Source: Sulfuriflexus sp. (GTDB lineage Bacteria > Pseudomonadota > Gammaproteobacteria > AKS1). Taken from it: a stretch of DNA of 56,026 nucleotides. Under the pieces are notes generated by a model that was not told where the DNA came from, searched no databases, and worked only from the letters and a program-made list of their open reading frames with translations. The position numbers and the translations under genes were made by a program. Every line of letters begins with the position of its first letter. Positions within the stretch are counted from its first letter, which is position 1. Shown here in pieces: positions 29,898 to 40,257 of the stretch. The stretch covers positions 1 to 56,026 of the forward strand of contig JAGLUW010000028.1 in NCBI GenBank assembly GCA_023134145.1. Direction: 5' to 3'.

Positions 29898-29921
29898 AAT
29901 CAGCCCGTTTATGGGCTGATT
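29898..29921 (+). terminator. Hairpin terminator after the 78-aa gene
   Basis: AATCAGCCC, loop GTTTAT, GGGCTGATT: a perfect 9-bp stem 29 bp past the stop. The T-tract is broken (CACCTTTCTCACCTTTT), so termination may be partial. Confidence 0.65.
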
Positions 29922-29944
29922 CAGCACCTTTCTCACCTTTTACA

Positions 29945-30013
29945 TTGAAAATAACGCTCAGTTAGGGCATTATTCGCGCCGTTGATAAGTAACGGAAGCC
30001 TGACTGTTCAGGC
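29945..30013 (+). promoter_or_regulatory. infA promoter candidate and two-hairpin leader
   Basis: TTGAAA (29945-29950) and CATTAT (29968-29973) are 17 bp apart. The start would fall near 29980, at the beginning of a 5-bp hairpin (29979-29983 with 29991-29995). A second hairpin follows, GCCTGA-CTGT-TCAGGC (29998-30013), just before infA. Similar sequence elements recur before the gene at 40258. Confidence 0.45.
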
Positions 30014-30028
30014 GATAAAAGCGAGTTT

Positions 30029-30247
30029 ATGGCTAAAGAAGAAGCAATTGAAATGGATGGCACTGTCATTGAGACACTGCCTAATACAATGTTCCGAGTT
30101 GAACTGGAAAACGGTCACGTTGTGACTGCACATATTTCTGGCAAGATGCGTAAGCATTACATCCGAATTTTAACTGGCGACACTGTAACAGTCGCGCTTA
30201 CACCTTACGATCTCAGCAAAGGCCGCATTACTTACCGCGCTCGCTAA
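30029..30247 (+). CDS. infA: Translation initiation factor IF-1
   Basis: IF-1 binds the ribosomal A site during initiation. The 72-aa protein is a single S1/OB-fold domain and matches the bacterial family end to end ([19 protein letters not shown] start; [17 protein letters not shown] core; RITYRAR end). It converges on clpA with a 15-bp gap, as in many gammaproteobacteria. Confidence 0.97.
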   Translation: MAKEEAIEMDGTVIETLPNTMFRVELENGHVVTAHISGKMRKHYIRILTGDTVTVALTPYDLSKGRITYRAR

Positions 30248-30262
30248 ACCAAAAGCGGTCGA

Positions 30263-32533
30263 TTAGTGAACGCTTTCTTCCCGTTCATCTTCTGCCATTA
30301 CATCCAAACGTAAGCCTTTTTTATCGGCGCTGATACGTACATGCCCACCATGTACGAGTTTGCCGAATAATAATTCTTCCGCGAGTGGTTTTTTGATCTT
30401 TTCCTGAATCAAACGACTCATAGGTCGTGCACCCATTTTTTCATCAAAACCATTTTCCGCAAGCCACGCTTGTGCGGCTTTATCTAATTCAATCGTGACA
30501 TGCTTGTCTTGTAACTGTGCTTCCAGTTCAAAAATAAATTTATTAACAACATGTTCAATGGTACTGCGTCCTAATGAATCGAACCAAATAATACCATCAA
30601 GCCTGTTTCTAAATTCTGGCGTAAAGGTGCGGTTAATCACTTCGGTATTATCTTTAGCATGATCTTGTTCAGTAAAACCAATACTAGGTCGGCTCATGTG
30701 TTCCGCACCGGCATTGGTTGTCATAACAAGAATCACATTTCTAAAATCCGCCTTGCGTCCATTGTTGTCCGTTAGTGTTCCGTGATCCATTACTTGTAAT
30801 AATAAATTAAAAACATCTGGATGGGCTTTTTCAATCTCATCTAACAACAACACAACATGCGGGTTCTTGGTTACCGCTTCAGTTAATAAACCACCTTGAT
30901 CAAAACCAACGTAACCTGGTGGCGCACCAATCAAACGCGATACCGTATGACGCTCCATGTATTCCGACATATCAAAACGAATCAATTCAACATCCATTAC
31001 GCGTGCAAGTTGACGCGTTACTTCAGTTTTACCGACACCGGTTGGACCTGCAAACAAGAACGAACCAATTGGGCCATTCTCTGTTCCTAAACCTGATCGC
31101 GACATTCTGATTGCGGTTGATAATGAATCAATGGCTTTATCTTGACCGTAAATAACCATTTTCAGATCTTGATCGAGTTTCTTCAACATATCCTTATCAG
31201 AAGAAGATACCTTCTTCGGTGGAATACGCGCAATACTGGCAACCACTTTTTCAATATCACCAACACCAATAGTCTTTTTACGCTTTGATGCAGGCTGCAA
31301 ACGCTGATACGCACCTGCCTCATCAACTACATCAATCGCCTTGTCTGGTAGGTGCCGATCATTAATATAGCGTTCTGACAACTCGGCAGCTGATCGCATC
31401 GCCTGCTTGGTATAACGCACATCATGGAATTCTTCAAAACGCGATTTCAAACCAAACAAAATTTGTACCGTTTCATCCACCGTCGGTTCATTCACATCAA
31501 TCTTCTGGAAACGACGAGCCAATGCACGATCCTTTTCAAAGATACCGCGATACTCTTGATAGGTGGTCGAACCCATGCATTTCAACTCACCCGACGCCAA
31601 CATCGGTTTAATTAAATTAGACGCATCCATCACACCACCCGATGCTGCCCCCGCACCAATGATGGTGTGAATTTCATCAATGAATAAAATAGCCTTAGGT
31701 TGTTGTTTTAATTGTTTCAAAATACCTTTAAGACGTTTTTCAAAATCACCACGGTATTTTGTACCTGCAAGCAATGCACCCATATCGAGAGAATAAATAA
31801 CACTCTCATTTAGCACCTCAGGCACTTCTTCTTCGACAATCATTAATGCCAAGCCTTCGGCGATCGCTGTTTTACCCACGCCGGCTTCACCAACAAACAA
31901 AGGATTGTTTTTTCGACGACGACAAAGTATTTGTACTGCACGCTGCACTTCTTGCGAGCGACCAATCAAGGGATCAATCTTGCCGCTACTTGCTTGTTCA
32001 TTAAGATTGACCGTGTAACTTTCTAATGGTGTTTTAGCTGGTGGCTCAACGGCTTCTTCATCAACACCAATACCGATCTCTTCTTCATCAGAATCATCAT
32101 CAATTTTTGAAATACCATGCGACATGTAATTCACAATATCCAAACGCATGACATTTAATTTATTTAAGAAATAAACGGCCTGCGAATCAGGCTCACTAAA
32201 GATCGCTACCAAAACATTCGCACCGGTTACTTCTTGTTTGCCTGATGACTGCACGTGAAAAACAGCACGCTGCATCACACGTTGAAAACCCAAGGTCGGT
32301 TGCGTTTCCCGTTCGTCGTGTTCAGGAATTAATGGCGTTGTTTCATCTAAAAATTGATTGAGTTCTGTGTGTAGAGAAATAATATCCGCACCACAAGCAC
32401 GTAGCACCGTAGCCGCATGCGGGTTATCCAATAAGGCTAGCAATAGATGTTCGACGGTCATGAATTCATGTCGTTTATCCCGCGTTTCCTTGTAGGCCGC
32501 GTTTAACGTGAATTCCAATTCTTTACTCAACAT
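30263..32533 (-). CDS. clpA: ClpA, ATPase subunit of ClpAP protease
   Basis: ClpA unfolds substrates and feeds them to ClpP; with ClpS it degrades N-degron proteins marked by Aat and Bpt. The 756-aa protein has the N-terminal Clp repeat domain (1-145), an acidic linker, and two AAA+ modules with Walker A loops GEAGVGKT (near 219) and GPTGVGKT (near 498). It also has the GF-containing ClpP-binding region (RPSIGFTEQ near 618). Length matches E. coli. clpS is 24 bp upstream in the same transcript. Confidence 0.97.
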   Translation of the reverse strand: MLSKELEFTLNAAYKETRDKRHEFMTVEHLLLALLDNPHAATVLRACGADIISLHTELNQFLDETTPLIPEHDERETQPTLGFQRVMQRAVFHVQSSGKQEVTGANVLVAIFSEPDSQAVYFLNKLNVMRLDIVNYMSHGISKIDDDSDEEEIGIGVDEEAVEPPAKTPLESYTVNLNEQASSGKIDPLIGRSQEVQRAVQILCRRRKNNPLFVGEAGVGKTAIAEGLALMIVEEEVPEVLNESVIYSLDMGALLAGTKYRGDFEKRLKGILKQLKQQPKAILFIDEIHTIIGAGAASGGVMDASNLIKPMLASGELKCMGSTTYQEYRGIFEKDRALARRFQKIDVNEPTVDETVQILFGLKSRFEEFHDVRYTKQAMRSAAELSERYINDRHLPDKAIDVVDEAGAYQRLQPASKRKKTIGVGDIEKVVASIARIPPKKVSSSDKDMLKKLDQDLKMVIYGQDKAIDSLSTAIRMSRSGLGTENGPIGSFLFAGPTGVGKTEVTRQLARVMDVELIRFDMSEYMERHTVSRLIGAPPGYVGFDQGGLLTEAVTKNPHVVLLLDEIEKAHPDVFNLLLQVMDHGTLTDNNGRKADFRNVILVMTTNAGAEHMSRPSIGFTEQDHAKDNTEVINRTFTPEFRNRLDGIIWFDSLGRSTIEHVVNKFIFELEAQLQDKHVTIELDKAAQAWLAENGFDEKMGARPMSRLIQEKIKKPLAEELLFGKLVHGGHVRISADKKGLRLDVMAEDEREESVH

Positions 32534-32557
32534 ATGCTCATCCTCACCCTTCAGTGA

Positions 32558-32878
32558 TCAATCTTCTTCCATTGTGCATTTTAATGGGTGCTGGCTTTCT
32601 TTTGCATAGGTATTCACCAGTTCCACCTTCGTTTCCGCGATGTCGCGGCTGTAAACGCCGCATACGCCCATACCCTTAGTATGCACATTCAACATCACTT
32701 GCGTCGCCTGTTCTCGGTTCATACTGAAAAAATCTTCCAGAATGTGAACCACGAACTCCATAGGAGTGTAATCGTCATTCAGCAGCAACACTTTATACTT
32801 AGGTGGCCGCTTTAGCTTTGGTTTCGCCTCTTCTACCGCAAGGCCGTCATCTTCATGATTGTCTGTCTGTTTACTCAT
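32558..32878 (-). CDS. clpS: ClpS, N-degron adaptor
   Basis: ClpS delivers proteins with destabilising N-terminal residues to ClpA. The 106-aa protein has a flexible acidic N-terminus and the conserved core [23 protein letters not shown], with the N-degron pocket residues N35-D37, and the later [19 protein letters not shown] segment with its pocket histidine. It is followed by clpA on the same strand. Confidence 0.97.
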   Translation of the reverse strand: MSKQTDNHEDDGLAVEEAKPKLKRPPKYKVLLLNDDYTPMEFVVHILEDFFSMNREQATQVMLNVHTKGMGVCGVYSRDIAETKVELVNTYAKESQHPLKCTMEED

Positions 32879-33020
32879 ACCATCTCTAATACTGTCATTA
32901 TCGTACGTAATTCATCAACGCCCACCATTCTCGCCTCGCAAGAAGCTGCTGGCAAGTGCTACTCCACATTACTTTAGAGCAACTCTAAGCCGCTTTATAA
33001 ACGCACTTTTTATGTATGCC

Positions 33021-33094
33021 TATAATAGTTGACTAACAAAGTCGGGTTAGTTAAAAATGAAGGTGGTTTCCCCAACGTGATTCATAGATTGGGG
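33021..33094 (+). promoter_or_regulatory. Possible cspD promoter and long 5' leader with hairpin
   Basis: TATAAT at 33021-33026 is a perfect -10 box, but no good -35 precedes it. The resulting leader of about 96 nt contains CCCCAA (33070-33075) pairing with TTGGGG (33089-33094). A long structured leader is typical of cold-shock mRNAs. Confidence 0.4.
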
Positions 33095-33128
33095 TGAATA
33101 TTGGCACTTTCAACATGAGGTTCTTGCT

Positions 33129-33365
33129 ATGGCTCATGGTACAGTCAAATGGTTCAACAACAGCAAAGGTTATGGCTTCATTTCTGATGAAGAACACCAT
33201 GAAATCTTCGCTCACTTCTCCTGCGTAGAAATGGATGGCTACAAAACTCTAAAACGTGGTCAACATGTCGAGTTTGAGCTGATAGATGGCCCTAAAGGCC
33301 TGCAAGCGCAGCATATCCGTCCTGATAAGAACGCGATCGAAGAACAATCTGACACGATACATTAA
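33129..33365 (+). CDS. cspD: Cold-shock-domain protein (CspD-like)
   Basis: A 78-aa single OB-fold cold-shock protein that binds single-stranded DNA/RNA. RNP1 KGYGFI (13-18) and RNP2-like IFAHFS (26-31) are present. Placement next to clpS and its size match CspD, the replication-inhibiting stationary-phase member. RNP2 has IFAHF where most Csp proteins have VFVHF. A GAGG ribosome-binding site precedes the ATG. Confidence 0.88.
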   Translation: MAHGTVKWFNNSKGYGFISDEEHHEIFAHFSCVEMDGYKTLKRGQHVEFELIDGPKGLQAQHIRPDKNAIEEQSDTIH

Positions 33366-33468
33366 ACGTAGGCCAAGCTCGGTTCGTCAGCCCCACGCCA
33401 ATGGTGTGATTTGTTGGGCGCACGGTATAATGACATTTTATAGCTAACGCCGATAAATCCGACAAATA

Positions 33469-33843
33469 ATGGCCACGAAAACCGAATATTCAGCCCTACA
33501 GGCCTTTATTACCCGTGACGGCTCTCAAATCAGAGAGCTCATGCACCCTTCTCCACATGCGAATGAGCATGGTGTGCAAGCTCAAAGCCTTGCCGAGGCT
33601 CGCGTAGCCATTGGCGGCAAAACTCAATTACATCGTCATGCCAATAGCGAAGAGCTTTATCATATTACATCTGGCTGCGGCATGATGACGCGTGGGAACG
33701 ACGTGTTCTCGGTGCAAACTGGCGACACGGTTTGTATTCTTCCCGGCACACCGCATTGCATCGAAAATACTGGCAATGAAGATTTGGTTATTCTTTGCTG
33801 CTGTTCACCGGCCTATGCCGATGCGGATACCGAATTGCTATGA
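33469..33843 (+). CDS. Cupin-domain protein
   Basis: A 124-aa cytoplasmic cupin with metal-ligand motif 1 (HRHANSEELYHITSG, about 56-70) and motif 2 (GDTVCILPGTPHCIEN, about 85-100), plus a cysteine run CCC near the C-terminus. Similar small cupins bind sugars or other small ligands, or are mannose-6-phosphate isomerase-like. Its substrate is unknown. It overlaps rluE by 4 bp (ATGA), so the two are co-translated, and it fills the place where icd lies beside rluE in E. coli. Confidence 0.8.
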   Translation: MATKTEYSALQAFITRDGSQIRELMHPSPHANEHGVQAQSLAEARVAIGGKTQLHRHANSEELYHITSGCGMMTRGNDVFSVQTGDTVCILPGTPHCIENTGNEDLVILCCCSPAYADADTELL

Positions 33844-34400
33844 GCCGCTTAATTGCCTTTAACAAACCTTACGGTGTACTTAGTCAATTCAGTAAAGAAG
33901 GTGATCACCAAACACTGGCTGATTATATAAACATTCCTGATGTATACCCTGCTGGCCGATTAGATCGTGATAGCGAAGGACTTTTGCTTCTCACCGATGA
34001 CGGCAAGTTACAACAACGTATTTCAGATCCCAAATTTAAGAAATTTAAAGTCTATTGGGTTGAGGTTGAAAAAGAACCCGATACGGCGGCACTTCAGCAA
34101 TTACGTGATGGCGTGACATTAAAAGATGGCCTAACCCGCCCTGCGCAAGTAAAGCTGATTGATGAACCCACATTATGGGAACGAGATCCTCCTGTGCGTT
34201 TTCGTAAAAATATTCCCACCGCATGGTTAGAACTTTCAATAAGTGAAGGTAAGAATAGACAAGTTCGACGCATGACGGCCGCGGTAGGTTACCCGACCTT
34301 ACGTTTGGTACGCGCTGCTATTGGTAACTGCCAACTCGATGATTTAGAACTTGGTCAGTGGCGTGAACTTGATGCCGCACAATTTGGCACGCCTGCATGA
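33840..34400 (+). CDS. rluE: 23S rRNA pseudouridine(2457) synthase RluE
   Basis: RluE makes pseudouridine 2457 in 23S rRNA. The 186-aa protein (start ATG 33840, overlapping the cupin stop) has the RsuA-family catalytic motif GRLDRDSEGLLLLTDDG with its catalytic aspartate near residue 43, and the C-terminal GKNRQVRRMTAAVGYPTLRL motif. It lacks an S4 domain, as RluE does. An upstream start at 33795 is rejected because it lies within the cupin gene. It overlaps nudJ by 4 bp. Confidence 0.92.
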   Translation: MSRLIAFNKPYGVLSQFSKEGDHQTLADYINIPDVYPAGRLDRDSEGLLLLTDDGKLQQRISDPKFKKFKVYWVEVEKEPDTAALQQLRDGVTLKDGLTRPAQVKLIDEPTLWERDPPVRFRKNIPTAWLELSISEGKNRQVRRMTAAVGYPTLRLVRAAIGNCQLDDLELGQWRELDAAQFGTPA

Positions 34401-34843
34401 TTTGGACACCACGCCTCACCGTTGCAGCCATGATTGAACGTGATGGAAAATTTCTCATGGTCGAAGAACGTGATGGTGAGCGTACTGTTTTCAATCAACC
34501 CGCAGGACATGTAGAAAACCAAGAATCTATTCACAATGCGGTTATTCGCGAAGCAAAAGAAGAAACTGCATGGGACTTTACACCTGAATATATTGTTGGG
34601 TTTTATAAATGGCGTAAACAGGAAAATGACACGACCTATGTACGCATCTGTTTTTCCGGCACTGTAAATAATCACGATCCAGCACAAACACTTGATGATG
34701 GTATTCTCGCCGCCAACTGGCTCTCCTTTGAAGAAATTATATCAATGAATGAACAACGCATGCGTAGCCCGATGGTTCGGCAATGTATTGAGGATTACCG
34801 TCGCGGAATAAAATATCCATTGGGGTTCATTACAGAATGGTAG
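34397..34843 (+). CDS. nudJ: NudJ-like Nudix hydrolase
   Basis: A 148-aa Nudix phosphohydrolase; NudJ acts on HMP-PP, thiamine-PP and nucleoside diphosphates or triphosphates. The Nudix box runs from GHVENQES to [10 protein letters not shown] (about residues 37-60), with the catalytic glutamates intact and an alanine in place of the last glycine. It is coupled to rluE by ATGA and overlaps mnmA by 7 bp, as part of the conserved rluE-nudJ-mnmA-hflD series. Confidence 0.92.
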   Translation: MIWTPRLTVAAMIERDGKFLMVEERDGERTVFNQPAGHVENQESIHNAVIREAKEETAWDFTPEYIVGFYKWRKQENDTTYVRICFSGTVNNHDPAQTLDDGILAANWLSFEEIISMNEQRMRSPMVRQCIEDYRRGIKYPLGFITEW

Positions 34844-35937
34844 AAAAGAAACACATTATCATCGGCATGTCTGGCGGCGTTGACTCGTCTGTTGCCGCCC
34901 TGCTTTTAATTGAACAAGGCTATCACGTTGAAGGCCTGTTCATGAAAAACTGGGAAGAAGATGACAGCGAAGAATATTGCACTGCCGCTGAAGATCTAAA
35001 AGACGCGCAATCCGTTTGTGATCAACTTGGCATCCCTTTGCATACCGTTAACTTCTCCGCAGAATATTGGGATCGTGTCTTCGAACATTTTCTTAATGAA
35101 TATAAAGCGGGCCGCACCCCTAACCCTGACGTGCTTTGTAATCGAGAAATAAAATTCAAAGCTTTCTTGGATCACGCACAAACATTAGGCGCAGATGCCA
35201 TTGCGACTGGCCATTACGTTGATACGTCGAATGACAATGGCGAGTATCAACTTGTGAAAGCACACGACAACAATAAAGATCAAAGTTATTTCCTTTACAT
35301 GCTAGGGCAATACCAATTATCACATGCGCTATTCCCTCTTGGTGGTATTGCCAAAGATGAAGTGCGTAAGATTGCCGAAAAGAACAACTTCATCAATAGC
35401 CGCAAGAAAGACAGCACCGGCATTTGTTTTATTGGTGAACGAAAGTTCACTGAATTTCTTTCTCGCTTCCTCCCTGCCCAGCCTGGCGACATCATGACCG
35501 ATGGCGGCAAAAAACTTGGCCAGCATAATGGCCTAATGTATTACACCATTGGCCAACGCCAAGGCCTTGGTATCGGCGGGCGTAATGATGCCAGTAGTGA
35601 ACCTTGGTTTGTTGCTCAGAAAGACATGGAAAATAACCAACTTGTTGTTGTGCAAGGTGGCGAACACCCGCTTCTCTACAAGAAATACCTACTCGCCGAT
35701 GATATCCATTGGGTGGCCGGCCATGCCCCTAATGAATTAATTAAGGGAAAACTTAATTGCATGGCAAAAACACGTTACCGCCAACCTGATCAAGCTTGTT
35801 CAATCACACAAGATGGTGACACCTTGCTTGTTGAATTTGACGAACCGCAACGTGCAGTAACCCCAGGACAATCGCTAGTTTTATATGATGGTCAAAACTG
35901 TCTCGGTGGCGCGATCATTACTAAAGGTTTTAATTAA
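34837..35937 (+). CDS. mnmA: tRNA-specific 2-thiouridylase MnmA
   Basis: MnmA thiolates U34 of tRNA-Lys, -Glu and -Gln, taking persulfide sulfur from the TusE relay (TusE is a DsrC homologue). The 366-aa protein has the PP-loop [12 protein letters not shown] (9-20), the catalytic cysteine in [12 protein letters not shown] (near residue 103) and the second cysteine in [11 protein letters not shown] (near 199). Length is normal. It overlaps nudJ and is directly followed by hflD. Confidence 0.97.
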   Translation: MVEKKHIIIGMSGGVDSSVAALLLIEQGYHVEGLFMKNWEEDDSEEYCTAAEDLKDAQSVCDQLGIPLHTVNFSAEYWDRVFEHFLNEYKAGRTPNPDVLCNREIKFKAFLDHAQTLGADAIATGHYVDTSNDNGEYQLVKAHDNNKDQSYFLYMLGQYQLSHALFPLGGIAKDEVRKIAEKNNFINSRKKDSTGICFIGERKFTEFLSRFLPAQPGDIMTDGGKKLGQHNGLMYYTIGQRQGLGIGGRNDASSEPWFVAQKDMENNQLVVVQGGEHPLLYKKYLLADDIHWVAGHAPNELIKGKLNCMAKTRYRQPDQACSITQDGDTLLVEFDEPQRAVTPGQSLVLYDGQNCLGGAIITKGFN

Positions 35938-36564
35938 ATGAAAAATGTTTACTCCGATCGCGTACTCGCTTTTGCCGGCATTGTTCAAGCTTGTCGCTGT
36001 GTACAACAGATTGCGACTACCGGCATGGTTGAAACAACGGCCATCACCGCATCCATTCAGAGCATCCTCATTGTTGATGCTGATGATTGTGAGGATGTTT
36101 TTAATGCTGGCGATAAGTTACATACGGGTCTGAAATACAGTGTCGAATTATTTAGCAACGCTGGCAACATGGAACGCAATGAAGTCATGCGCATGGTGAT
36201 TGCGGTTATTCAACTTGAGCGCACATTAAGTAAAAACCCTGCCGCGCTCGATGAAATTTCTACTGGCATCGAAAAAGCAACTACGCAAAGTGAACAGTTT
36301 TCTTTATTGCACGCCAATGTACTTGCTTCATTAGCCGGTGTTTATTCTGACACTTTAAGTGTGCTTAAACCCCGCATTATGGTGAATGGCGAAGAAATGC
36401 ATTTAACTAATCCCATCAACACTAATAAAATCCGCAGTTTATTACTCGCTGCTGTACGTGCAGCCGTGTTGTGGCGCCAATCTAATGGATCGCGCTGGCA
36501 GTTATTATTCTATCGAAAACGTTACCTGCGCGAATCAACGCGACTCCTTGAAAACCTGAACTGA
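35938..36564 (+). CDS. hflD: HflD high-frequency lysogenisation family protein
   Basis: HflD is a helical, membrane-associated protein of the YcfC family, known in E. coli for binding phage lambda CII. The 208-aa protein aligns with that family by its FAGIVQACRCVQQIA start, the HANVLASLAGVYSDTLS segment and the RAAVLWRQSNGSRWQLLFYR C-terminus. The ATG follows the mnmA stop with no gap. The last codons and stop are duplicated just downstream (see the findings). Confidence 0.92.
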   Translation: MKNVYSDRVLAFAGIVQACRCVQQIATTGMVETTAITASIQSILIVDADDCEDVFNAGDKLHTGLKYSVELFSNAGNMERNEVMRMVIAVIQLERTLSKNPAALDEISTGIEKATTQSEQFSLLHANVLASLAGVYSDTLSVLKPRIMVNGEEMHLTNPINTNKIRSLLLAAVRAAVLWRQSNGSRWQLLFYRKRYLRESTRLLENLN

Positions 36565-36720
36565 ATCATAAAAACCTGAACTGATCCGTAAAAATATAGT
36601 CTAAATTTGTATAACTCTTTTCAATTTACATTGATGAGAGTAGGCTCGTATGTAGCATATAGAGATGTTTTAAAGTAGTTCTCTGCAGTTATGTTTCACA
36701 CATAAAAAAAGGAGAATGTT

Positions 36721-37236
36721 ATGAGACGTTTATATTTTCTAGCTCCACACATCAATAGTGCGAAAGCCATTTTTCATGACTTATTACTTGCACGTGTTGA
36801 TGATCATCATGTCCATGTTGTTAGCAAGGACGAATCAGAACTCATCAAAGAAAATCTTCCTGCAGCCACTTTATTTGAGAAATCAGATCTAGTCCCTGCA
36901 TTTGAACGAGGCTTGGTAATTGGTTTTGCCAGTGGTTTAGTTCTGAGCTTTATTGGTGTTGTCATGACACCGTTTGATGTTCAGCTGGGTGGTGCAAGCA
37001 TTCTTGGTATTACTCTGTTTGGTGCATTCTTTGGTGCATGGGTATCAAGTATGATTGGTATTTCATTACACAACTCGCATCTTAAAGGTTTTGAAAATGC
37101 AATTGCGAAAGGTGAATATCTATTTATTGTTGACGTTCCAAAATCGCGCATGCCTGAGATTACGAAACTAATGAAACGCCATCATCCTGAAGCAGGAAAT
37201 GAAGGTAGTGATCCAACCGTGCCAGCCTTTCCTTAA
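36721..37236 (+). CDS. Small membrane protein, DUF1269-like
   Basis: A 171-aa protein with an N-terminal soluble part (MRRLYFLAPHINSAKAIFHDLL, then HVHVVSKDE), two adjacent transmembrane segments (about 63-84 and 92-113) rich in glycine, and a C-terminal soluble part with EYLFIVDVPKSR. This flanked pair of glycine-rich helices is typical of DUF1269-type stress or magnesium/cobalt-transporter-like proteins of unknown role. It has a strong AAAAGGAG ribosome-binding site and its own transcription unit, ending at the hairpin before acnB. Confidence 0.75.
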   Translation: MRRLYFLAPHINSAKAIFHDLLLARVDDHHVHVVSKDESELIKENLPAATLFEKSDLVPAFERGLVIGFASGLVLSFIGVVMTPFDVQLGGASILGITLFGAFFGAWVSSMIGISLHNSHLKGFENAIAKGEYLFIVDVPKSRMPEITKLMKRHHPEAGNEGSDPTVPAFP

Positions 37237-37293
37237 ACGAAACTATTTCGTCCAAGAAAAGACCGGCATAGTTAGTAACGGCAAGTCTATTTG

Positions 37294-37322
37294 CTTGAGC
37301 TAGGTTTCAAGCCTAGCTCAAG
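37294..37322. terminator. Bidirectional hairpin between the DUF1269-like gene and acnB
   Basis: CTTGAGCTAGG and CCTAGCTCAAG form a perfect 11-bp stem with a 7-base loop, 57 bp past one stop and 21 bp past the acnB stop. T-tracts are weak on both sides. Confidence 0.65.
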
Positions 37323-37342
37323 TATCTGGGTATTCTAAGCAT

Positions 37343-39901
37343 CTAAGACAGCGTGACGGGTGTCGAAGCATCCGCGATTTCTTTATATTCTGCTATCTCG
37401 TGGAAATTAAGGTAACGGTAAACCTCGTCACTCATTGGTGCGAGATCTTTCATGTACTCCATGTATTCTTCAAGCGTTGGTAACTTTCCTAGCACTGCTG
37501 TTACTGCGGCCAATTCTGCTGAACCTAAATAAACATCCGCATCTTTACCTAAACGGTTAGGGAAATTACGCGTCGATGTTGAAAACACAATCGCATCATC
37601 AGCAACACGCGCTTGGTTACCCATACACAATGAACAGCCCGGCATTTCAGTACGCGCGCCTGCACGACCAAATATAGAGTAATAACCTTCTTCGGTTAAT
37701 TGATGCGCATCCATTCTTGTTGGCGGCACAATCCACAAACGCACTGGCACATTAGTAACGGCTTCGAGCACTTTACCTGCGGCACGATAATGACCGATGT
37801 TCGTCATACATGAACCAATAAAGACTTCATCGACTTTCACTTCACCCACTTCTGATAATGACTTCACATCATCTGGATCATTCGGGCAAGCCAATAAAGG
37901 TTCAGTAATTGTTGCCAAATTAATTTCAATAATTTCGGCATATTCTGCGTCTTCATCACGCTCTAACAACTGAGGATTATCTAACCACTCTTGCATCGCG
38001 TTAATACGACGTTGAATTGTACGCGCATCGCCATAACCTTCAACCAACATCCACTTCAACAATGTCACATTCGATTCAAGGTACTCACAAATGGGTTCTT
38101 TGTTTAGGTGCACCGTACAACCACCCGCTGAACGTTCAGCTGATGAATCAGACAATTCAAATGCTTGTTCTACCTTAAGATCAGGCAAGCCTTCGATTTC
38201 AAGAATGCGTCCAGAAAAAATATTTTTCTTGTTTTTCTTTTCAACCGTCAACAAGCCTTTTTGAATTGCCACATAAGGAATTGCGTTAACCAAATCACGC
38301 AGTGTAATTCCCGGCTGCATTTCACCTACGAAACGCACCAACACAGATTCAGGCATATCCAATGGCATCACACCTAAAGCTGCACCAAAGGCAACTAAAC
38401 CAGAACCGGCTGGAAAACTAATGCCTAATGGAAAACGTGTATGCGAATCACCACCTGTACCCACCGTATCAGGGAGGATCATACGGTTTAACCACGAGTG
38501 GATAATACCGTCACCTGGGCGAAGTGAAACACCGCCACGGGTTTGAATAAATTCAGGCAACTGATGTTGCAAGGTAATATCAACCGGCTTTGGATACGCT
38601 GCGGTATGACAGAAACTTTGCATAACCAAATCAGCAGAGAAGCCTAAACAGGCTAATTCTTTTAATTCATCACGCGTCATGGCACCGGTTGTATCTTGTG
38701 AGCCAACAGTCGTCATACGCGGTTCACAATATGTGCCTGGGCGAACGCCATCAACACCACAAGCACGACCAACCATTTTTTGCGCCAAAGTAAAGCCCTT
38801 GCCTGTGTCTGCGGGAGCAACTGGGCGAGTAAATAATTCTGATGCAGGTAGACCAAGATCTTCACGGGTTTTGTCGGTTAATGAACGACCGATAATAAGT
38901 GGGATACGACCACCGGCACGCACTTCATCAGGCATCGTCGTTGGTTTAAGCGTAAAGGTACTGATCACCTCGCCTGCTTCGTTATGCACTTCACCCTTGA
39001 ACGGGTAAATAGTAATGACATCACCGGTGCTCATTTTTGTGACATCACATTCAATCGGCAAAGCACCTGAATCTTCTGCTGTGTTAAAGAAAATCGGCGC
39101 AATATTACCGCCAAGAATCACGCCACCTTGGCGTTTGTTAGGAACGTAAGGAATATCATTGCCCATATGCCACAGCACAGAGTTGATTGCCGACTTACGA
39201 GATGAACCGGTACCCACCACATCACCAACGTAAGCAAGTGGATGACCTTTTTCTTTTAGTTCATCAATCATGCCCAAGGCATTCGGCATACAATTGATCA
39301 ACATCGCTTTTGCATGCAAAGGAATATCTGGTCGACTCCATGCTTCCGAGGCCGGAGATAAATCATCAGTATTAGTTTCGCCTTCAACCTTAAATACAGT
39401 CACCGTCATTGATTCAACCAATGGCTCACGGCTTGTAAACCACTGCGCATCTGCCCAAGCATCAACAACTTGTTTGGCGTAGCTATTTGAATCGGCCTTC
39501 GCCATCACATCGTGATAGGCATCAAACACAAGCAATGTTTTAGAAAGTGCCTTTACTGCAATCGGTGCGAGGTCTTCATTATCGAGCAGCTCAACCAATG
39601 TTGTAATATTGTAACCACCAAACATGGTGCCCAATAACTCGGTTGCACGTGCCGCATCAAGCAATGGCGATGCTGCTTCACCCTTGGTGATCGCGGTTAA
39701 GAAACCCGCTTTAACATAAGCGGCCTGATCAACACCCGGTGGAATGCGGTGAACGAATAATTCGAGCAGCGTGTCTTCTTCACCAGCTGGAGGGCTCTTT
39801 AATAATTCAATCAAATCTGCCGTTTGCTGAGGATCCAACGCTAATGGGGGAAGACCTTGTTCAGCGCGTTCACTGACATGTTGACGATATTGCTCTAGCA
39901 C
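37343..39901 (-). CDS. acnB: Aconitate hydratase B
   Basis: AcnB interconverts citrate and isocitrate in the TCA cycle, using a [4Fe-4S] cluster. The 852-aa protein has the N-terminal HEAT-like domain and AcnB swivel domain before the catalytic core. The cluster cysteines include those in [15 protein letters not shown] and [18 protein letters not shown] at 39901 is preferred: AAGGAG lies five bases upstream and VLEQYRQHV matches the AcnB start, whereas GTG at 39907 overlaps that ribosome-binding site. A single gene, convergent with its neighbour. Confidence 0.96.
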   Translation of the reverse strand: MLEQYRQHVSERAEQGLPPLALDPQQTADLIELLKSPPAGEEDTLLELFVHRIPPGVDQAAYVKAGFLTAITKGEAASPLLDAARATELLGTMFGGYNITTLVELLDNEDLAPIAVKALSKTLLVFDAYHDVMAKADSNSYAKQVVDAWADAQWFTSREPLVESMTVTVFKVEGETNTDDLSPASEAWSRPDIPLHAKAMLINCMPNALGMIDELKEKGHPLAYVGDVVGTGSSRKSAINSVLWHMGNDIPYVPNKRQGGVILGGNIAPIFFNTAEDSGALPIECDVTKMSTGDVITIYPFKGEVHNEAGEVISTFTLKPTTMPDEVRAGGRIPLIIGRSLTDKTREDLGLPASELFTRPVAPADTGKGFTLAQKMVGRACGVDGVRPGTYCEPRMTTVGSQDTTGAMTRDELKELACLGFSADLVMQSFCHTAAYPKPVDITLQHQLPEFIQTRGGVSLRPGDGIIHSWLNRMILPDTVGTGGDSHTRFPLGISFPAGSGLVAFGAALGVMPLDMPESVLVRFVGEMQPGITLRDLVNAIPYVAIQKGLLTVEKKNKKNIFSGRILEIEGLPDLKVEQAFELSDSSAERSAGGCTVHLNKEPICEYLESNVTLLKWMLVEGYGDARTIQRRINAMQEWLDNPQLLERDEDAEYAEIIEINLATITEPLLACPNDPDDVKSLSEVGEVKVDEVFIGSCMTNIGHYRAAGKVLEAVTNVPVRLWIVPPTRMDAHQLTEEGYYSIFGRAGARTEMPGCSLCMGNQARVADDAIVFSTSTRNFPNRLGKDADVYLGSAELAAVTAVLGKLPTLEEYMEYMKDLAPMSDEVYRYLNFHEIAEYKEIADASTPVTLS

Positions 39902-39907
39902 GTTCAC

Positions 39908-40257
39908 TCCTTCTTGCCTGTATCAGGCGATCTTGGTTACACCGGCTTCTAACCGGGCGGATATTCTACCGTTTCAAAGGCCTACACACACGCCAAATTA
40001 CAAAAAACCACTAAATTGCACTAGTAATGTAGGTGATTAAAGCTATATTTAAGGAGCAATATGGCTATTTATAAAAATAACTTAGATAATTGTCATAATA
40101 ATTTGCTTTATAAAGAACTTATAACTATAACTAAATAAAGAAGTTTTTATATTATCAGCAAGATCAGGTGAATTTAGCCAACCGTGAACGCCGTCACGGA
40201 ATAGCCTGACTGAATAAGGTGTAATAAAAGCCTGTTCACGCTGTTTTGGAGAAGAAT
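39908..40257. other. Intergenic region acnB/40258 gene
   Basis: About 350 bp, very AT-rich between 40000 and 40160, and so the likely place for divergent promoters. The last 90 bases form the structured leader described separately. No gene or RNA family was recognised. Confidence 0.6.
40182..40240 (+). promoter_or_regulatory. Potentially bistable RNA leader before the 40258 gene
   Basis: CCGTGA (40182-40187) can pair with TCACGG (40194-40199) in a local hairpin. Alternatively CGTGAAC (40183-40189) pairs with GTTCACG (40234-40240), close to the GGAG at 40248. The two helices share bases and exclude each other, as in RNA switches. Confidence 0.45.

Noticed and set aside
40168..40209. Short upstream reading frame (GTG, 13 codons) in the 40258 leader
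   Set aside because: No clear ribosome-binding site and no amino-acid bias suggesting attenuation.
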